Positions 52,119 to 63,844 of a stretch of 64,000 nt of DNA are shown here, in pieces. The stretch is taken from positions 92,068 through 156,067 of the forward strand of contig NZ_JABMJG010000014.1 in NCBI RefSeq assembly GCF_013376045.1. Direction: 5' to 3'. The translations under genes were made by a program, and so were the position numbers. Within the stretch, counting starts at the first letter, position 1. Each line of letters opens with the position of its first letter. This stretch comes from Variovorax sp. SG517. GTDB lineage: Bacteria > Pseudomonadota > Gammaproteobacteria > Burkholderiales > Burkholderiaceae_C. The notes under the pieces are model-generated. The model saw nothing but the letters and a program-made list of their open reading frames with translations, was not told the origin of the DNA and did no database searches.

Positions 52119-52955
52119 ATGCAACAGACACAAGCTCCCAGCAACTTCCTGCCGCAGCTGCTGCGCACCGTCGGCGCGTGGGCCGTCGCGCTGCTGCTGT
52201 TCTTTCCGCTCGGCTGGCTGTTCCTCACGGCCTTCAAGACGGAGCTGCAGGCGATCCATGTGCCGCCGCTCTTCTTCTTCGAGCCCACGCTCGACAACTT
52301 CGGCGAGGTGCAGCGCCGCAGCGACTACCTGCTGTACGCGCGCAACTCGCTCATCACCAGCCTGGGCTCGACCATCCTGGGCCTGCTGATCGCGGCGCCC
52401 GCCGCGTACTCGATGGCCTTCTTCCGAACGAAGAAGACGCGCGACATCCTGATGTGGATGCTCTCGACCAAGATGATGCCGGCCGTGGGCGCGCTGGTGC
52501 CGATCTACGTGATCGCGCAGACCGCGGGCATGCTGGACTCGCTCACCGCGCTGACCATCGTGTTCACGCTGTCGAACCTGCCGATCATGGTGTGGATGCT
52601 CTACAGCGCCTACAAGGACATTCCGCCCGAGATCCTGGAGGCCGCTCGCATGGACGGCGCCAACCTCTGGACCGAGTTCCGCCACGTGGTGATGCCGCTG
52701 TCGGTGGGCGGCCTCGCATCCACAGGCCTGCTGTGCCTGGTGCTGAGCTGGAACGAGGCCTTCTGGGCGCTGAACCTCACCTCCGCCAAGGCCGGCACGC
52801 TGGCCACCCTCATCGCCTCGTACTCCAGCCCCGAGGGGCTGTTCTGGGCCAAGCTGTCGGCCGCTTCGCTGATGGCGATTGCGCCCATCGTGGTGTTCGG
52901 CTGGTTCAGCCAGAAACAACTCGTTCAAGGCCTGACCTTCGGCGCCGTGAAATGA
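52119..52955 (+). CDS. Polyol ABC transporter permease 2 (SmoG/MtlG type)
   Basis: A 278-residue permease of the MalG class with six helices. The coupling loop is PPEILEAARMDGANLWTEF near 169-187. The N-terminal helix is WAVALLLFFPLGWLFLTAFKT. The ATG at 52119, after GAGGAG, is preferred over an upstream TTG at 52098 that would overlap permease 1. The following 167 bp contain a dispersed repeat and no gene. Confidence 0.92.
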   Translation: MQQTQAPSNFLPQLLRTVGAWAVALLLFFPLGWLFLTAFKTELQAIHVPPLFFFEPTLDNFGEVQRRSDYLLYARNSLITSLGSTILGLLIAAPAAYSMAFFRTKKTRDILMWMLSTKMMPAVGALVPIYVIAQTAGMLDSLTALTIVFTLSNLPIMVWMLYSAYKDIPPEILEAARMDGANLWTEFRHVVMPLSVGGLASTGLLCLVLSWNEAFWALNLTSAKAGTLATLIASYSSPEGLFWAKLSAASLMAIAPIVVFGWFSQKQLVQGLTFGAVK

Positions 52956-53060
52956 ACACCCCCAGTCTTCGCGCACTGCGTGTCGCTTCGCCAACCCCCT
53001 CGAGGGGGCGCTGCCTGCGGCCCGGCAAAGCCGGTTCCGCGGCAGCTCCCGGATTGCGCT
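52956..53060. repeat. Dispersed GC-rich intergenic repeat, copy 2
   Basis: Begins ACACCCCCAGTCTTCGCGC and holds the dyad CCCCCT-CG-AGGGGG (52995-53008). It resembles the element at 31761-31836 and lies between permease 2 and the ATPase gene. Confidence 0.45.
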
Positions 53061-53122
53061 GTGCGCTTTCGAGCACCGTGGGCACGTCGGCTGCCCGCTC
53101 ACAAAACATCAAGGAGTCGTGA

Positions 53123-54163
<1,041 letters not shown>

Positions 54164-54203
54164 CAACAACTTTCCGTCCACCGTCTTTTCAACGGACCTT
54201 CTC

Positions 54204-55649
54204 GTGACCATTGCGCAAACTCCACCGGCTCTTTCCGAGTTCACGGTGCTTCATCTCGGCCTGGGCTCTTTCCACCGTGCCCACCAGGCCGTGTACCTGC
54301 AGCGGCTGATCGACGCGGGCGACACCCGCTGGTCGCTCTCGGGCGCCAACATCCGGCCGGACATGGCCGAGGTCGTCGCCGCGCTCGAGGCGCAGGGCGG
54401 GCGCTACACGCTCGAGACCGTCTCGCCCGCAGGCGAGTACCGCTACGAAGAGATCTCCGCGATCCGCGAGGTGCTGCCCTGGGAGCGCTCGCTCGCCGGC
54501 GTGATCGCGCGCGGCGCGGCGCCCTCGACGCGCATCGTGTCCTTCACCGTGACCGAGGCCGGCTACTACCTCGACGACAAGGGCCGGCTCGACCTGTCGT
54601 TCCCCGACCTCGCGGCCGACGTGGAGCGTGCGCGCCGCGGCGAAAGCGGCGAGACCGAGGGCAAGGGCGTGACCATCTACGGCGCCGTCTGCGCCATCCT
54701 GCGCGCGCGCAAGGCCGCGAACGCCGGCCCGCTCACGCTGCTGAACTGCGACAACCTGCGCCACAACGGCGACCGCTTCCGCGCCGGGCTGCTGGAGTTC
54801 ATCGAACTGGCGGGCGACGCCGACCTGCTGGCCTGGGTGAACGCGAACACGCGCTGCCCGAACGCGATGGTCGACCGCATCACGCCGCGCCCGCCGCCCG
54901 AGCTGCGCGCGCGCGTGAAGGCCGCCACCGGGCGCGACGACGCAGCCGCCATCACCGGCGAGAGCTTCATCCAGTGGGTGATCGAGGACGACTTCGCGGC
55001 CGGCCGGCCCGACTGGGGCCGCGTGGGCGTGGAGCTGGTCGAGTCGGTGCAGCCGTATGAAGAGGCGAAGATCCGCATCCTCAACGCCACGCACAGCTGC
55101 ATTGCCTGGGCGGGAACGCTCGTGGGGCTCGGCTTCATCCACGAGGGCACGCACGACGCGGCCATCCGCAAGATGGCCTTCGACTACGTCACCGACGACG
55201 TCATTCCCTGCCTGACTCCCAGCCCCATCGACCTCGCGGCGTACCGCGACGTGGTGCTCGACCGCTTCGGCAACCCCGCCATCCGCGACACCAATCAGCG
55301 CGTGGCGGCGGACGGCTTCTCGAAGATTCCGGGCTTCATCGCGCCGACGGTGCGCGAGCGCCTAGCGGCCGGCCAGCCCATCGAGAGCGTGGCGATGCTG
55401 CCCGCGCTGTTCCTGGCCTTCCTGCAGCGCTGGCACAAGGGCGCGCTGCCCTATGTCTACCAGGACCAGGGTATGGACGAGGCCGTGGCACACGCGATCT
55501 GCGAGGCGGCCGACCCGATCGTCGCGTTGTGTTCCGACGTGGGGCTGTGGGGCAACATCGCGGGCGACGCTCGCCTGATCGACGCCGTGCGCCGTGCCAG
55601 CGGGCGCGTCGTGCGCTTCGTGCAGAAAGCTTCGGAGCGCAAGCCATGA
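54204..55649 (+). CDS. Mannitol/D-arabinitol dehydrogenase (long-chain polyol dehydrogenase)
   Basis: A 481-residue NAD-dependent enzyme of the polyol-specific long-chain family. The nucleotide site is VLHLGLGSFHRAHQAVYL near 13, and the catalytic set K-x4-N-x2-H is in EEAKIRILNATHSCIAW near 290. It starts at GTG (54204) after a weak purine stretch. The family oxidises mannitol to fructose or D-arabinitol to D-xylulose. The presence of both a fructokinase and a xylulokinase gene downstream fits either or both. The stop overlaps the next ATG. Confidence 0.9.
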   Translation: MTIAQTPPALSEFTVLHLGLGSFHRAHQAVYLQRLIDAGDTRWSLSGANIRPDMAEVVAALEAQGGRYTLETVSPAGEYRYEEISAIREVLPWERSLAGVIARGAAPSTRIVSFTVTEAGYYLDDKGRLDLSFPDLAADVERARRGESGETEGKGVTIYGAVCAILRARKAANAGPLTLLNCDNLRHNGDRFRAGLLEFIELAGDADLLAWVNANTRCPNAMVDRITPRPPPELRARVKAATGRDDAAAITGESFIQWVIEDDFAAGRPDWGRVGVELVESVQPYEEAKIRILNATHSCIAWAGTLVGLGFIHEGTHDAAIRKMAFDYVTDDVIPCLTPSPIDLAAYRDVVLDRFGNPAIRDTNQRVAADGFSKIPGFIAPTVRERLAAGQPIESVAMLPALFLAFLQRWHKGALPYVYQDQGMDEAVAHAICEAADPIVALCSDVGLWGNIAGDARLIDAVRRASGRVVRFVQKASERKP

Positions 55650-56434
55650 GTGCCCGCCTGCAGGACCGGCACGTGCTGCTGACCGGCGCTGGCGGCGGCA
55701 TCGGCCTGGCCGTGGCCGCGGCCTGCATCGCCGAGGGCGCGCGCTGCACGGTGATAGACCGCGCACCCGCCGCCCCCGAGGCGGTGCGCGCGCTGCAGCA
55801 GCGCCACCCCGAGAGCCTCGCCTACATCGCGGCCGACGTGACCGACACGCAGGCCATCGCCCACATGCTGGCCGAGGCGCAGGTCGCCTTCGGGCCGATC
55901 CACACGCTCTTCAACAACGCGGCGGTGTTCGACCTCGCGCCGCTGCTCGACAGCGACGAGGCCTCGTTCGACCGGCTCTTCGCCGTCAACGTGAAGGGCA
56001 TGTTCTTCGTGATGCAGGCGGTGCTGCGCCACATGGTGGAGGCCGGCACGCAGGGCGCGTCGGTCATCAACATGGCCTCGCAGGCCGGGCGGCGCGGCGA
56101 GGCGCTGGTGTCGCACTACTGCGCGACCAAGGCGGCCGTCATCAGCTACACCCAGAGCGCCGCGCTGGCCATGGCGCCGCACGGCATCCGCGTCAACGGC
56201 ATCGCCCCCGGTGTGGTCGACACGCCGATGTGGGACCATGTCGACAGCCTGTTCGCCAAAGCCGAAGGACTGCCGCCTGGAGAGAAGAAGCGGCAGGTCG
56301 GCCTGGCGGTGCCGCTCGGACGCATGGGCGTGCCGGACGACATCGCCGGGGCGGCGGTGTTCCTCGCCAGCGACGAGGCGCGCTACATCACGGCGCAGAC
56401 CCTCAACGTCGACGGCGGCAACGTCATGAGCTGA
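55646..56434 (+). CDS. Short-chain polyol dehydrogenase (sorbitol dehydrogenase type)
   Basis: A 262-residue classical SDR. Cofactor motif TGAGGGIG near 14-21, NNAA near 90, and the catalytic Ser-Tyr-Lys in INMASQAGRRGEALVSHYCATKAAV (Tyr about 157, Lys about 161). The C-terminal YITAQTLNVDGGNVMS is standard. The place in a polyol operon suggests oxidation of sorbitol or a related alditol to a ketose, as SmoS does. It overlaps the preceding stop (ATGA) and ends 6 bp before the aldolase gene. Confidence 0.87.
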   Translation: MSARLQDRHVLLTGAGGGIGLAVAAACIAEGARCTVIDRAPAAPEAVRALQQRHPESLAYIAADVTDTQAIAHMLAEAQVAFGPIHTLFNNAAVFDLAPLLDSDEASFDRLFAVNVKGMFFVMQAVLRHMVEAGTQGASVINMASQAGRRGEALVSHYCATKAAVISYTQSAALAMAPHGIRVNGIAPGVVDTPMWDHVDSLFAKAEGLPPGEKKRQVGLAVPLGRMGVPDDIAGAAVFLASDEARYITAQTLNVDGGNVMS

Positions 56435-56440
56435 GACCCG

Positions 56441-57112
56441 ATGAACCACGACTTCCACCTGTACCTCGACAGCGCCGACATGGCCGAGCTGCAGGCCTGC
56501 CTGCCGCACCCGGTGGTGCACGGCGTGACGACCAACCCCACGCTGCTCAAGCGCGCCGGCATCGGCCGTGCCGGCGTGCCCGGCCTGCTGCGCCGCTGCA
56601 TCGAGCTGGGCGCCAGACAAGTGCAGGCGCAGGTCTATTCGCAGGATGCAGAGGGCATGCTGGAGGACGCGCAGGCGCTGCTCGCGCACTTCGCGCCCGG
56701 CCAGCTGGTGGTGAAGATCCCGGCCACGCGCCAGGGCTTCACGGCCGGCGCGCGGCTCATCGCGCAGGGCGTGCCGGTCACCTGGACGGCGGTTTACGCG
56801 CCCGAGCAGGCGCACTTCGCGGCACAGCTGGGCGCCGCCTATGCCGCGCCGTACCTGGGCCGGCTGGAAGACTCCGGCGCCGACGGGCTGGGGCTGATCG
56901 CGCAGATGCAGGCGCTGGTGGCGCAGCGGCCTTCATCGGGCACGCGGCTGCTGGTGGCCAGCATCCGCTCGCGCGAGGCGTATCTTTCGCTGCTGAAGAT
57001 CGGCGTGGGCGCGATCACCATCCCGCCGCGCCTGTTTTCCGAGCTGCTCGATCATCCTGCCACGCTGGCCGCGGAAAGCGGCTTCCTGGCCGACGCGCGC
57101 GACCTGCCCTGA
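56441..57112 (+). CDS. Fructose-6-phosphate aldolase/transaldolase-like protein
   Basis: A 223-residue small transaldolase-family protein, the size of FSA rather than TalB. The Schiff-base lysine is Lys92 in LVVKIPATRQG, with LYLDSADMAEL at the N-terminus and HGVTTNPTLLKRAG near 27. FSA cleaves fructose-6-phosphate to dihydroxyacetone and glyceraldehyde-3-phosphate. In this operon, next to fructokinase, it would open a route from imported mannitol or sorbitol to trioses. The substrate is inferred. The fructokinase starts 17 bp later. Confidence 0.85.
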   Translation: MNHDFHLYLDSADMAELQACLPHPVVHGVTTNPTLLKRAGIGRAGVPGLLRRCIELGARQVQAQVYSQDAEGMLEDAQALLAHFAPGQLVVKIPATRQGFTAGARLIAQGVPVTWTAVYAPEQAHFAAQLGAAYAAPYLGRLEDSGADGLGLIAQMQALVAQRPSSGTRLLVASIRSREAYLSLLKIGVGAITIPPRLFSELLDHPATLAAESGFLADARDLP

Positions 57113-57129
57113 TCCAGAATCCAGCCATC

Positions 57130-58104
57130 ATGCGCATAGCACTCACGGGCGAAGCCCTCATCGATTTCACCGCCAGCGAGGCTGGCAACCTGGCATTCCT
57201 GGGGCACGAGGGCGGCTCGCCGCTCAACACGGCCGTGGCCTGCGCGCGGCTCGGCCAGCCGACCGGCTTTCTCACGCAGCTTTCGACCGACCTGTTCGGC
57301 GAGCGGCTGATGGGCTTCCTGCAGCGCAACGGCGTGGACACCAGCTTCATCCTGCGCAGCAACGCGCCTTCGACGCTGGCCTTTGTCGAGCGCACGCCGC
57401 AGACCAACCGCTACGCCTTCTATACGCAAGGCAGCGCCGACGCCACCTGGGCGCCCGAGCCGCTGCCACAGCTGCCGGCGGAGTGCCGCTTCCTGCACTT
57501 TGGCTCGATCTCGCTGCTGCAGGACCCGGCCGCCACGCGCATCGCCGACCTGGTGGCGGCGAACCGCGGGCAGCGCGTGATCGTGTTCGACCCGAACGTG
57601 CGGCCCAGCCTCATCACCGACATGGTCGCCTATCGCGAACGCGTGAACGGCTGGTTCGGCATGGCCGACCTGGTCAAGCTCAGCGACGAGGACGCGGCGC
57701 TGCTCGCGCCCGGCCAGCCCGTCGATGCGCTGGCCGCCGAGTGCCTGAAGGCCGGCGCGCGCGCCGTGATCGTCACGCGCGGCGGCGACGGCGCAACGCT
57801 CTGGCGCACCGGTCGTGCGCCGCTGAGCGTGGCGGCGCCGCGCGTCACCGTGGTCGACACCATCGGCGCGGGCGACACCTTCACGGCCGGGCTGTCGGTG
57901 GCGCTGCTCTCGCACGGCATCGAGCAGCCCGGTCAGCTCGACGGGTTGACCGACGAAGACTGGAAGGCCGTGATGGGTTTCGCCGCCACCGCCGCCGCCC
58001 TCAACTGCACCCGCGAGGGTGCCGATCCACCGACGCTGGAGGCGGTTCACGCCGCGCTGGCAAAGGCACAAAATACCGCTGTTGCTGCTGCTTCCCGGCC
58101 CTGA
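57130..58104 (+). CDS. PfkB-family fructokinase
   Basis: A 324-residue ribokinase-fold sugar kinase. The N-terminal GGSPLNTAVACARLGQ near 28-43 is the substrate-lid signature, and DTIGAGDTFTAGL near 246-258 holds the catalytic Asp and anion hole. It likely phosphorylates fructose made by the polyol dehydrogenases to fructose-6-phosphate. Related kinases act on 2-keto-3-deoxygluconate or tagatose, so specificity is inferred from context. It is followed 14 bp later by the AraC regulator. Confidence 0.88.
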   Translation: MRIALTGEALIDFTASEAGNLAFLGHEGGSPLNTAVACARLGQPTGFLTQLSTDLFGERLMGFLQRNGVDTSFILRSNAPSTLAFVERTPQTNRYAFYTQGSADATWAPEPLPQLPAECRFLHFGSISLLQDPAATRIADLVAANRGQRVIVFDPNVRPSLITDMVAYRERVNGWFGMADLVKLSDEDAALLAPGQPVDALAAECLKAGARAVIVTRGGDGATLWRTGRAPLSVAAPRVTVVDTIGAGDTFTAGLSVALLSHGIEQPGQLDGLTDEDWKAVMGFAATAAALNCTREGADPPTLEAVHAALAKAQNTAVAAASRP

Positions 58105-58118
58105 GCCGTGCTGCCATC

Positions 58119-59075
58119 ATGACGACGTCCACTCGCAAGCGCTCGATTCCCCGCCAGCGCCAGCCCGAACTGGAGCGCGACTTCGCGCGATCTCCCTCGC
58201 TGGGCTACGAGGCCCCCGAAGAAACCGGCGTGGTGCGCTGCCTCGCCCACGGCTTCCCGAGCCCGCTGGTGCGGTGGCACTTCCATGAGGACTACGAGCT
58301 TCACCTGATCACCGAGACATCGGGCAAGGCCTTCATCGGCGACTGGATCGGGCCCTTCCAGCCCGGGCACCTGGTGCTGTGCGGGCCGCGGCTGCCGCAC
58401 AACTGGATCTCGCTCGACGTGCCCGAGGGCGGCGCGGCGGGGCGCGACCGCGTGATCCAGTTCCGCCACGAGCCCATCGAGCATGCGGCCGAGCAGATTC
58501 CCGAGCTGCGCGAGGTGATGCAGCTGCTGGAGCGGGCGCGCCACGGCATCGAGTTCTTCGGCATGTCGCAGCAGGCGCAGTCGCACTGGGACCGCATCAA
58601 GGCCGCGCGCGGCGTGCGCCGCCTGGGCCTCTTCTTCGACTTCATGGCCGACCTCGCGCAATGCACCGACTACCGGCTGCTGTCGAGCGTGCAGATGCAG
58701 GGGGCGCAGGGCGCCGACGGCGACGCGCAGGTCGACCAGATCAACGGCATCGTCAACCGCATCACCAACAACATGGCCGAGCCGATCTCGATGTCGGACG
58801 TGGCGGCCGAGCTGGGCATGAGCGAGAGCCGCTTCAGCCGCTTCTTCAGGCGCTCCACCGGCAACAGCTTCACCGACTTCGTCAACCGCGTGCGCATCAA
58901 CAGCGCCTGCCACCTGCTGATGCAGACCGACCACTACGTGACCGACATCTGCTACCAGGTGGGTTTCAACAACGTGGCGAACTTCAACCGGCGCTTCCTG
59001 GAGATCAAGGGCATGACGCCGAGCGAGTTCAGGAAGCAGGCCGACACGCGCTTCGGCAGCGGCATCTCTTCCTAA
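58119..59075 (+). CDS. AraC-family regulator of the polyol operon
   Basis: A 318-residue regulator with an N-terminal cupin-like sensing domain (about 40-110; WHFHEDYELHLITETSGKAF) and a C-terminal AraC double helix-turn-helix (about 215-310). The latter contains MSDVAAELGMSESRFSRFFRRSTG and DICYQVGFNNVANFNRRF. Located inside the operon, it probably activates polyol genes when sugar is bound. The usual long linker is present (about 125-200). Confidence 0.9.
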   Translation: MTTSTRKRSIPRQRQPELERDFARSPSLGYEAPEETGVVRCLAHGFPSPLVRWHFHEDYELHLITETSGKAFIGDWIGPFQPGHLVLCGPRLPHNWISLDVPEGGAAGRDRVIQFRHEPIEHAAEQIPELREVMQLLERARHGIEFFGMSQQAQSHWDRIKAARGVRRLGLFFDFMADLAQCTDYRLLSSVQMQGAQGADGDAQVDQINGIVNRITNNMAEPISMSDVAAELGMSESRFSRFFRRSTGNSFTDFVNRVRINSACHLLMQTDHYVTDICYQVGFNNVANFNRRFLEIKGMTPSEFRKQADTRFGSGISS

Positions 59076-59103
59076 GCACCGACACAAAACCAGGGGGCTC
59101 ATC

Positions 59104-60570
59104 TTGTATCTGGGACTCGACCTCGGCACGTCCGAGCTCAAGGCGCTCTTGCTCGCCGACGACCATCGCATCGTGGGCGTGACCCGCGCGCCGCTCACCG
59201 TCAAAAGGCCGCAGCCGCTGTGGTCGGAGCAGGCGCCGCAGCAGTGGTGGCAGGCGCTCGAGGAGGTGATGCGCGCGCTCGGCAAGTCGCACCCCGAAGA
59301 ACTCGCTGCGGTTCGCGCCATCGGCCTTTCGGGCCAGATGCACGGTGCCACGCTGATCGACGAAGCAGGCGAGGTGCTGCGCCCCGCGATCCTGTGGAGC
59401 GACGGCCGCAGCGGCGCGCAATGCGAGGCGCTCGCGCGCGCAGTACCCAGGCTCGGCGAGATCGCGGGCAACCTCGCGATGCCCGGCTTCACCGCGCCCA
59501 AGCTGCTGTGGGTGCGCGAGCACGAGCCCGAGGTCTTCGGCCGCGTCGCGCGCGTGCTGCTGCCGAAGGACTGGCTGCGCTTCATGCTCAGCGGCGAGAC
59601 CGTCAGCGAGATGTCGGATGCGGCGGGCACGCTGTGGCTCGACGTGGGCGCGCGCGACTGGTCCGACGAACTTCTCGCTGCCACGGGGCTGACGCGCGCG
59701 CACATGCCGAGGCTGGTCGAGGGCAGCGAGGTGTCGGCACAGCTCAAGCCCGAACTGGCCGAGCGATGGGGCCTGCGCGATGGCGTCAAGATCGCCGGCG
59801 GGGCGGGCGACAACGCTGCCAGCGCCGTCGGCATGGGGCTGGTCGAGCCGGGGCAGGGTTTCGTCTCGCTCGGTACATCGGGCGTGGTGTTCGTTTCGAC
59901 CGACCGCTTCCTGCCCAACCCCGCGCAGGCGATGCACGCCTTCTGCCATGCGCTGCCGAAGCGCTGGCACCAGATGTCGGTGATGCTCTCGGCCGCCAGC
60001 GCGGTGAGCTGGGCCGCGAAGACTTTCAGGTTCGCCGACGAGGCAGCGCTGCTCGAAGCCGCCGCAGGCGTTCCGCTGGCGCAGCGCGAACGCTGCCCGC
60101 TCTTCCTTCCGTACCTCTCGGGCGAGCGATCGCCGCACAACAACCCGAACGCGCAGGGCGTGCTGTTCGGGCTCACGCATGCGCACGGTGCGGAGGAGAT
60201 CGCCTATGCCGTGGTCGAGGGCGTGAGCTTCGGCCTGCGCGACGGCTTCGACACCCTGCGGCTGCCGCAAGACATGCCGATGCGCGAGATGGCGCTGGTC
60301 GGCGGCGGCGCGCGCAGCGTGTGGTGGGGGCAACTGCTCGCCGACATCTTCGGCGTGCCGCTCACGCTGTATGCCGGCAGCGAGACGGGCGGCGCGCTGG
60401 GTGCGGCACGGCTGGCCTGGCTGGCGGATGGCGGCGAGGTGGCCGAGGTGTGCACGCTGCCGCCGGTGAAGCAGAAGTTGGCGCCTTCGACCGAAGGCGC
60501 CGAGGGGCACAGGACGAGGCACACGCGCTTTCAGACGCTGTACAAGTCCCTGCGAGACCAGGTCCAGTAA
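59104..60570 (+). CDS. xylB: Xylulokinase
   Basis: A 488-residue FGGY carbohydrate kinase. The N-terminal phosphate motif is YLGLDLGTSELKALLL, the substrate region IGLSGQMHGATLID near 75, and the second ATP site GGGARSVWWGQLLADIFGVPL near 400. The gene begins with TTG at 59104 after AGGGGG; no ATG is available. It phosphorylates D-xylulose to xylulose-5-phosphate, which supports D-arabinitol or xylitol as one substrate of the operon. A bidirectional terminator follows. Confidence 0.93.
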   Translation: MYLGLDLGTSELKALLLADDHRIVGVTRAPLTVKRPQPLWSEQAPQQWWQALEEVMRALGKSHPEELAAVRAIGLSGQMHGATLIDEAGEVLRPAILWSDGRSGAQCEALARAVPRLGEIAGNLAMPGFTAPKLLWVREHEPEVFGRVARVLLPKDWLRFMLSGETVSEMSDAAGTLWLDVGARDWSDELLAATGLTRAHMPRLVEGSEVSAQLKPELAERWGLRDGVKIAGGAGDNAASAVGMGLVEPGQGFVSLGTSGVVFVSTDRFLPNPAQAMHAFCHALPKRWHQMSVMLSAASAVSWAAKTFRFADEAALLEAAAGVPLAQRERCPLFLPYLSGERSPHNNPNAQGVLFGLTHAHGAEEIAYAVVEGVSFGLRDGFDTLRLPQDMPMREMALVGGGARSVWWGQLLADIFGVPLTLYAGSETGGALGAARLAWLADGGEVAEVCTLPPVKQKLAPSTEGAEGHRTRHTRFQTLYKSLRDQVQ

Positions 60571-60593
60571 CCGGCACAATCTCCACGACCATG

Positions 60594-60624
60594 AAAAAAA
60601 GCCCGTCGCAGACGGGCTTTTTTT
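60594..60624. terminator. Bidirectional terminator between xylB and groEL
   Basis: Stem GCCCGTC / GACGGGC (60601-60607 with 60611-60617) flanked by seven A and seven T, so each strand has a T run. It ends both the polyol operon and groES-groEL. Confidence 0.9.
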
Positions 60625-60637
60625 CATTTCGCGGGAC

Positions 60638-60727
60638 ACCGCGGATCCGGCTTCGCCGGTCCGCAGGTGTCGCCCCCGGTAGGGGGTAGGCGTAGCGGAC
60701 ACGAGGTGCCGCGCAGCCTGGGGGCGA
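60638..60727. repeat. Dispersed GC-rich intergenic repeat, copy 3 (diverged)
   Basis: Contains the stem CCGGCTTCGCCGG and a CCCCCGGTAGGGGG dyad, in the same style as the elements at 31761 and 52956. It fills the gap between the terminator and the groEL stop. Confidence 0.4.
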
Positions 60728-60731
60728 GCAA

Positions 60732-62384
<1,653 letters not shown>

Positions 62385-62415
62385 GTTCTATTACTCCGAA
62401 TGGGGATCTGTTGAA

Positions 62416-62706
62416 TTACTTCTCGACGACTGCGAACAGGTCGTCTTCCTTCATGACGAGCAGCTCGTCGCCGCCGACCTTGACGGTCTGGCCGCTGTAC
62501 TTGCCGAACAGGACGCGGTCGCCGACCTTCACGGTCAGAGCGGCCAGTTCGCCCTTGTCGTTGCGCTTGCCCGGGCCCACGGCCAGGACTTCACCCTGAT
62601 CGGGCTTCTCGGCGGCTGCGTCGGGGATCACGATGCCCGATGCGGTCTTGGTTTCGCTGTCAACACGCTTGACGATCACGCGATCGGCCAAAGGACGAAG
62701 TTTCAT
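62416..62706 (-). CDS. groS: Co-chaperonin GroES
   Basis: A 96-residue co-chaperonin. It starts MKLRPLADRVIVKRVDSETK; the mobile loop (EETKTASGIVIPDAA-like, residues about 17-32) and the C-terminal DELLVMKEDDLFAVVE are standard. It caps GroEL. A 91-bp leader separates it from a perfect CIRCE operator, so it is the first gene of a heat-shock operon. Confidence 0.99.
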   Translation of the reverse strand: MKLRPLADRVIVKRVDSETKTASGIVIPDAAAEKPDQGEVLAVGPGKRNDKGELAALTVKVGDRVLFGKYSGQTVKVGGDELLVMKEDDLFAVVEK

Positions 62707-62797
62707 TGCATCTCCTGGATGTATGGATAAGAAACGGGTTTGTGGTCGGGTGCCGGACCGGGGACCGGCAGCCCATCGACTGGAAGCGAGGCCGTTG

Positions 62798-62824
62798 TTA
62801 GCACTCATCAGCAGCGAGTGCTAA
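62798..62824 (-). promoter_or_regulatory. CIRCE operator (HrcA binding site)
   Basis: Perfect inverted repeat TTAGCACTC-N9-GAGTGCTAA upstream of groES. CIRCE is bound by the repressor HrcA, which is inactivated on heat shock. No hrcA gene is in the window. Confidence 0.97.
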
Positions 62825-62851
62825 TCATAAGGGCAATCGATGACGTTTCAA
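62824..62851 (-). promoter_or_regulatory. groES-groEL promoter
   Basis: On the minus strand TTGAAA (62846-62851) and TATGAT (62824-62829), 16 bp apart, are a strong sigma-70 match whose -10 touches the CIRCE operator. The same region reads CTTGAAA then CCCTTATG, which partly fits a sigma-32 promoter, so dual control is possible. Confidence 0.7.
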
Positions 62852-62989
62852 GGATGCGGGTGGGGTTGTCGGTAGGGCTGTGGGTCCGCTGGGAGGCGGC
62901 ACCTGGCATCGATGACCGCGCCAGAACGCCAATCGGAAATTAAATCCGGGTAAAACTGAGCGCAAGGAGGTCGATGGACAGCCCTGCCG

Positions 62990-63691
62990 TCACCAGAGCC
63001 CGGGAACCAACCTCCAGCGGACACGATGGACATAGTCCGCGTACCCGTAAAGCTCGGCCTGCAGCAGGCGATCTTCCCAGGAGGTCCGCAAGACCAGGAC
63101 GGCCGAAGCGAGCGCCGCGGGGGCGAGCGCCCAGAAGGAGCCCAGCGCAAGCGCCATGCCGAAGAACAGCGCAAGCGCTGCGGCATAGCCCGGGTGGCGA
63201 ACGAACCGATAGGGCCCTGCGTCGATCACGCGCTGCTGGCGTTCGGACTGGATGCGCACGCCAGGCTCGAAGAACCGATTCACGGCCTGTGCCCACGCGG
63301 TCAGGGCGATCCCGCCGAGCAGCGCGATGTAGCCCAGCACCATGAGCCAAACAGGGACCTCCGACCAGTGATGGCGCCCGGCATCGAGTGCCGCCACGGG
63401 GAGGATGGCCACCATCGCGGGAAGGATGACCGCGAGCAACGCCTTGTCCCACCCCTTGGTGCCCGGCTGGATGCGGCTGCGCGCGCGATAGATCAGCGGA
63501 TTGACCCGCGCGAGCACCATCGCCGAGACGCCGAAACCAAGCACCAGCACTGCGAGGAACACCCATCCTGGGCGCCAGCCGATCGAGCCTGCAGGCAGGA
63601 AGACGAGCGCGAGCAACGCCAGGGGCGACCCGATCGCGTAGGCGATCGCCATGCGGGGTGAGATCGATGGCGGTTCCTTGGGTGCTTCCAT
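62990..63691 (-). CDS. Isoprenylcysteine/phospholipid methyltransferase-like membrane protein
   Basis: A 233-residue integral membrane protein with about five helices. Near the C-terminus it has the ICMT/PEMT family signature GPYRFVRHPGYAAAL (about 158-172) and the closing E-D-x8-Y-x2-Y pattern in SWEDRLLQAELYGYADY, which bind S-adenosylmethionine. The natural substrate in bacteria is unknown. It stands alone; no operon partner is seen. Confidence 0.8.
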   Translation of the reverse strand: MEAPKEPPSISPRMAIAYAIGSPLALLALVFLPAGSIGWRPGWVFLAVLVLGFGVSAMVLARVNPLIYRARSRIQPGTKGWDKALLAVILPAMVAILPVAALDAGRHHWSEVPVWLMVLGYIALLGGIALTAWAQAVNRFFEPGVRIQSERQQRVIDAGPYRFVRHPGYAAALALFFGMALALGSFWALAPAALASAVLVLRTSWEDRLLQAELYGYADYVHRVRWRLVPGLW

Positions 63692-63844
63692 GGTTTGGCG
63701 ACTTTGACACGGCCTTCGCCATCTCCGGGCACTGCTTCGAGTAGCCCCCGCCAGTGCTGGTGGGAATGATGTTTCCCGGAGGCCGTGGCCGGCTCTTGCG
63801 TGAAAAGGGGCGGGGAGGAAGTAATTGTCCGCCCGCCACCGCTG

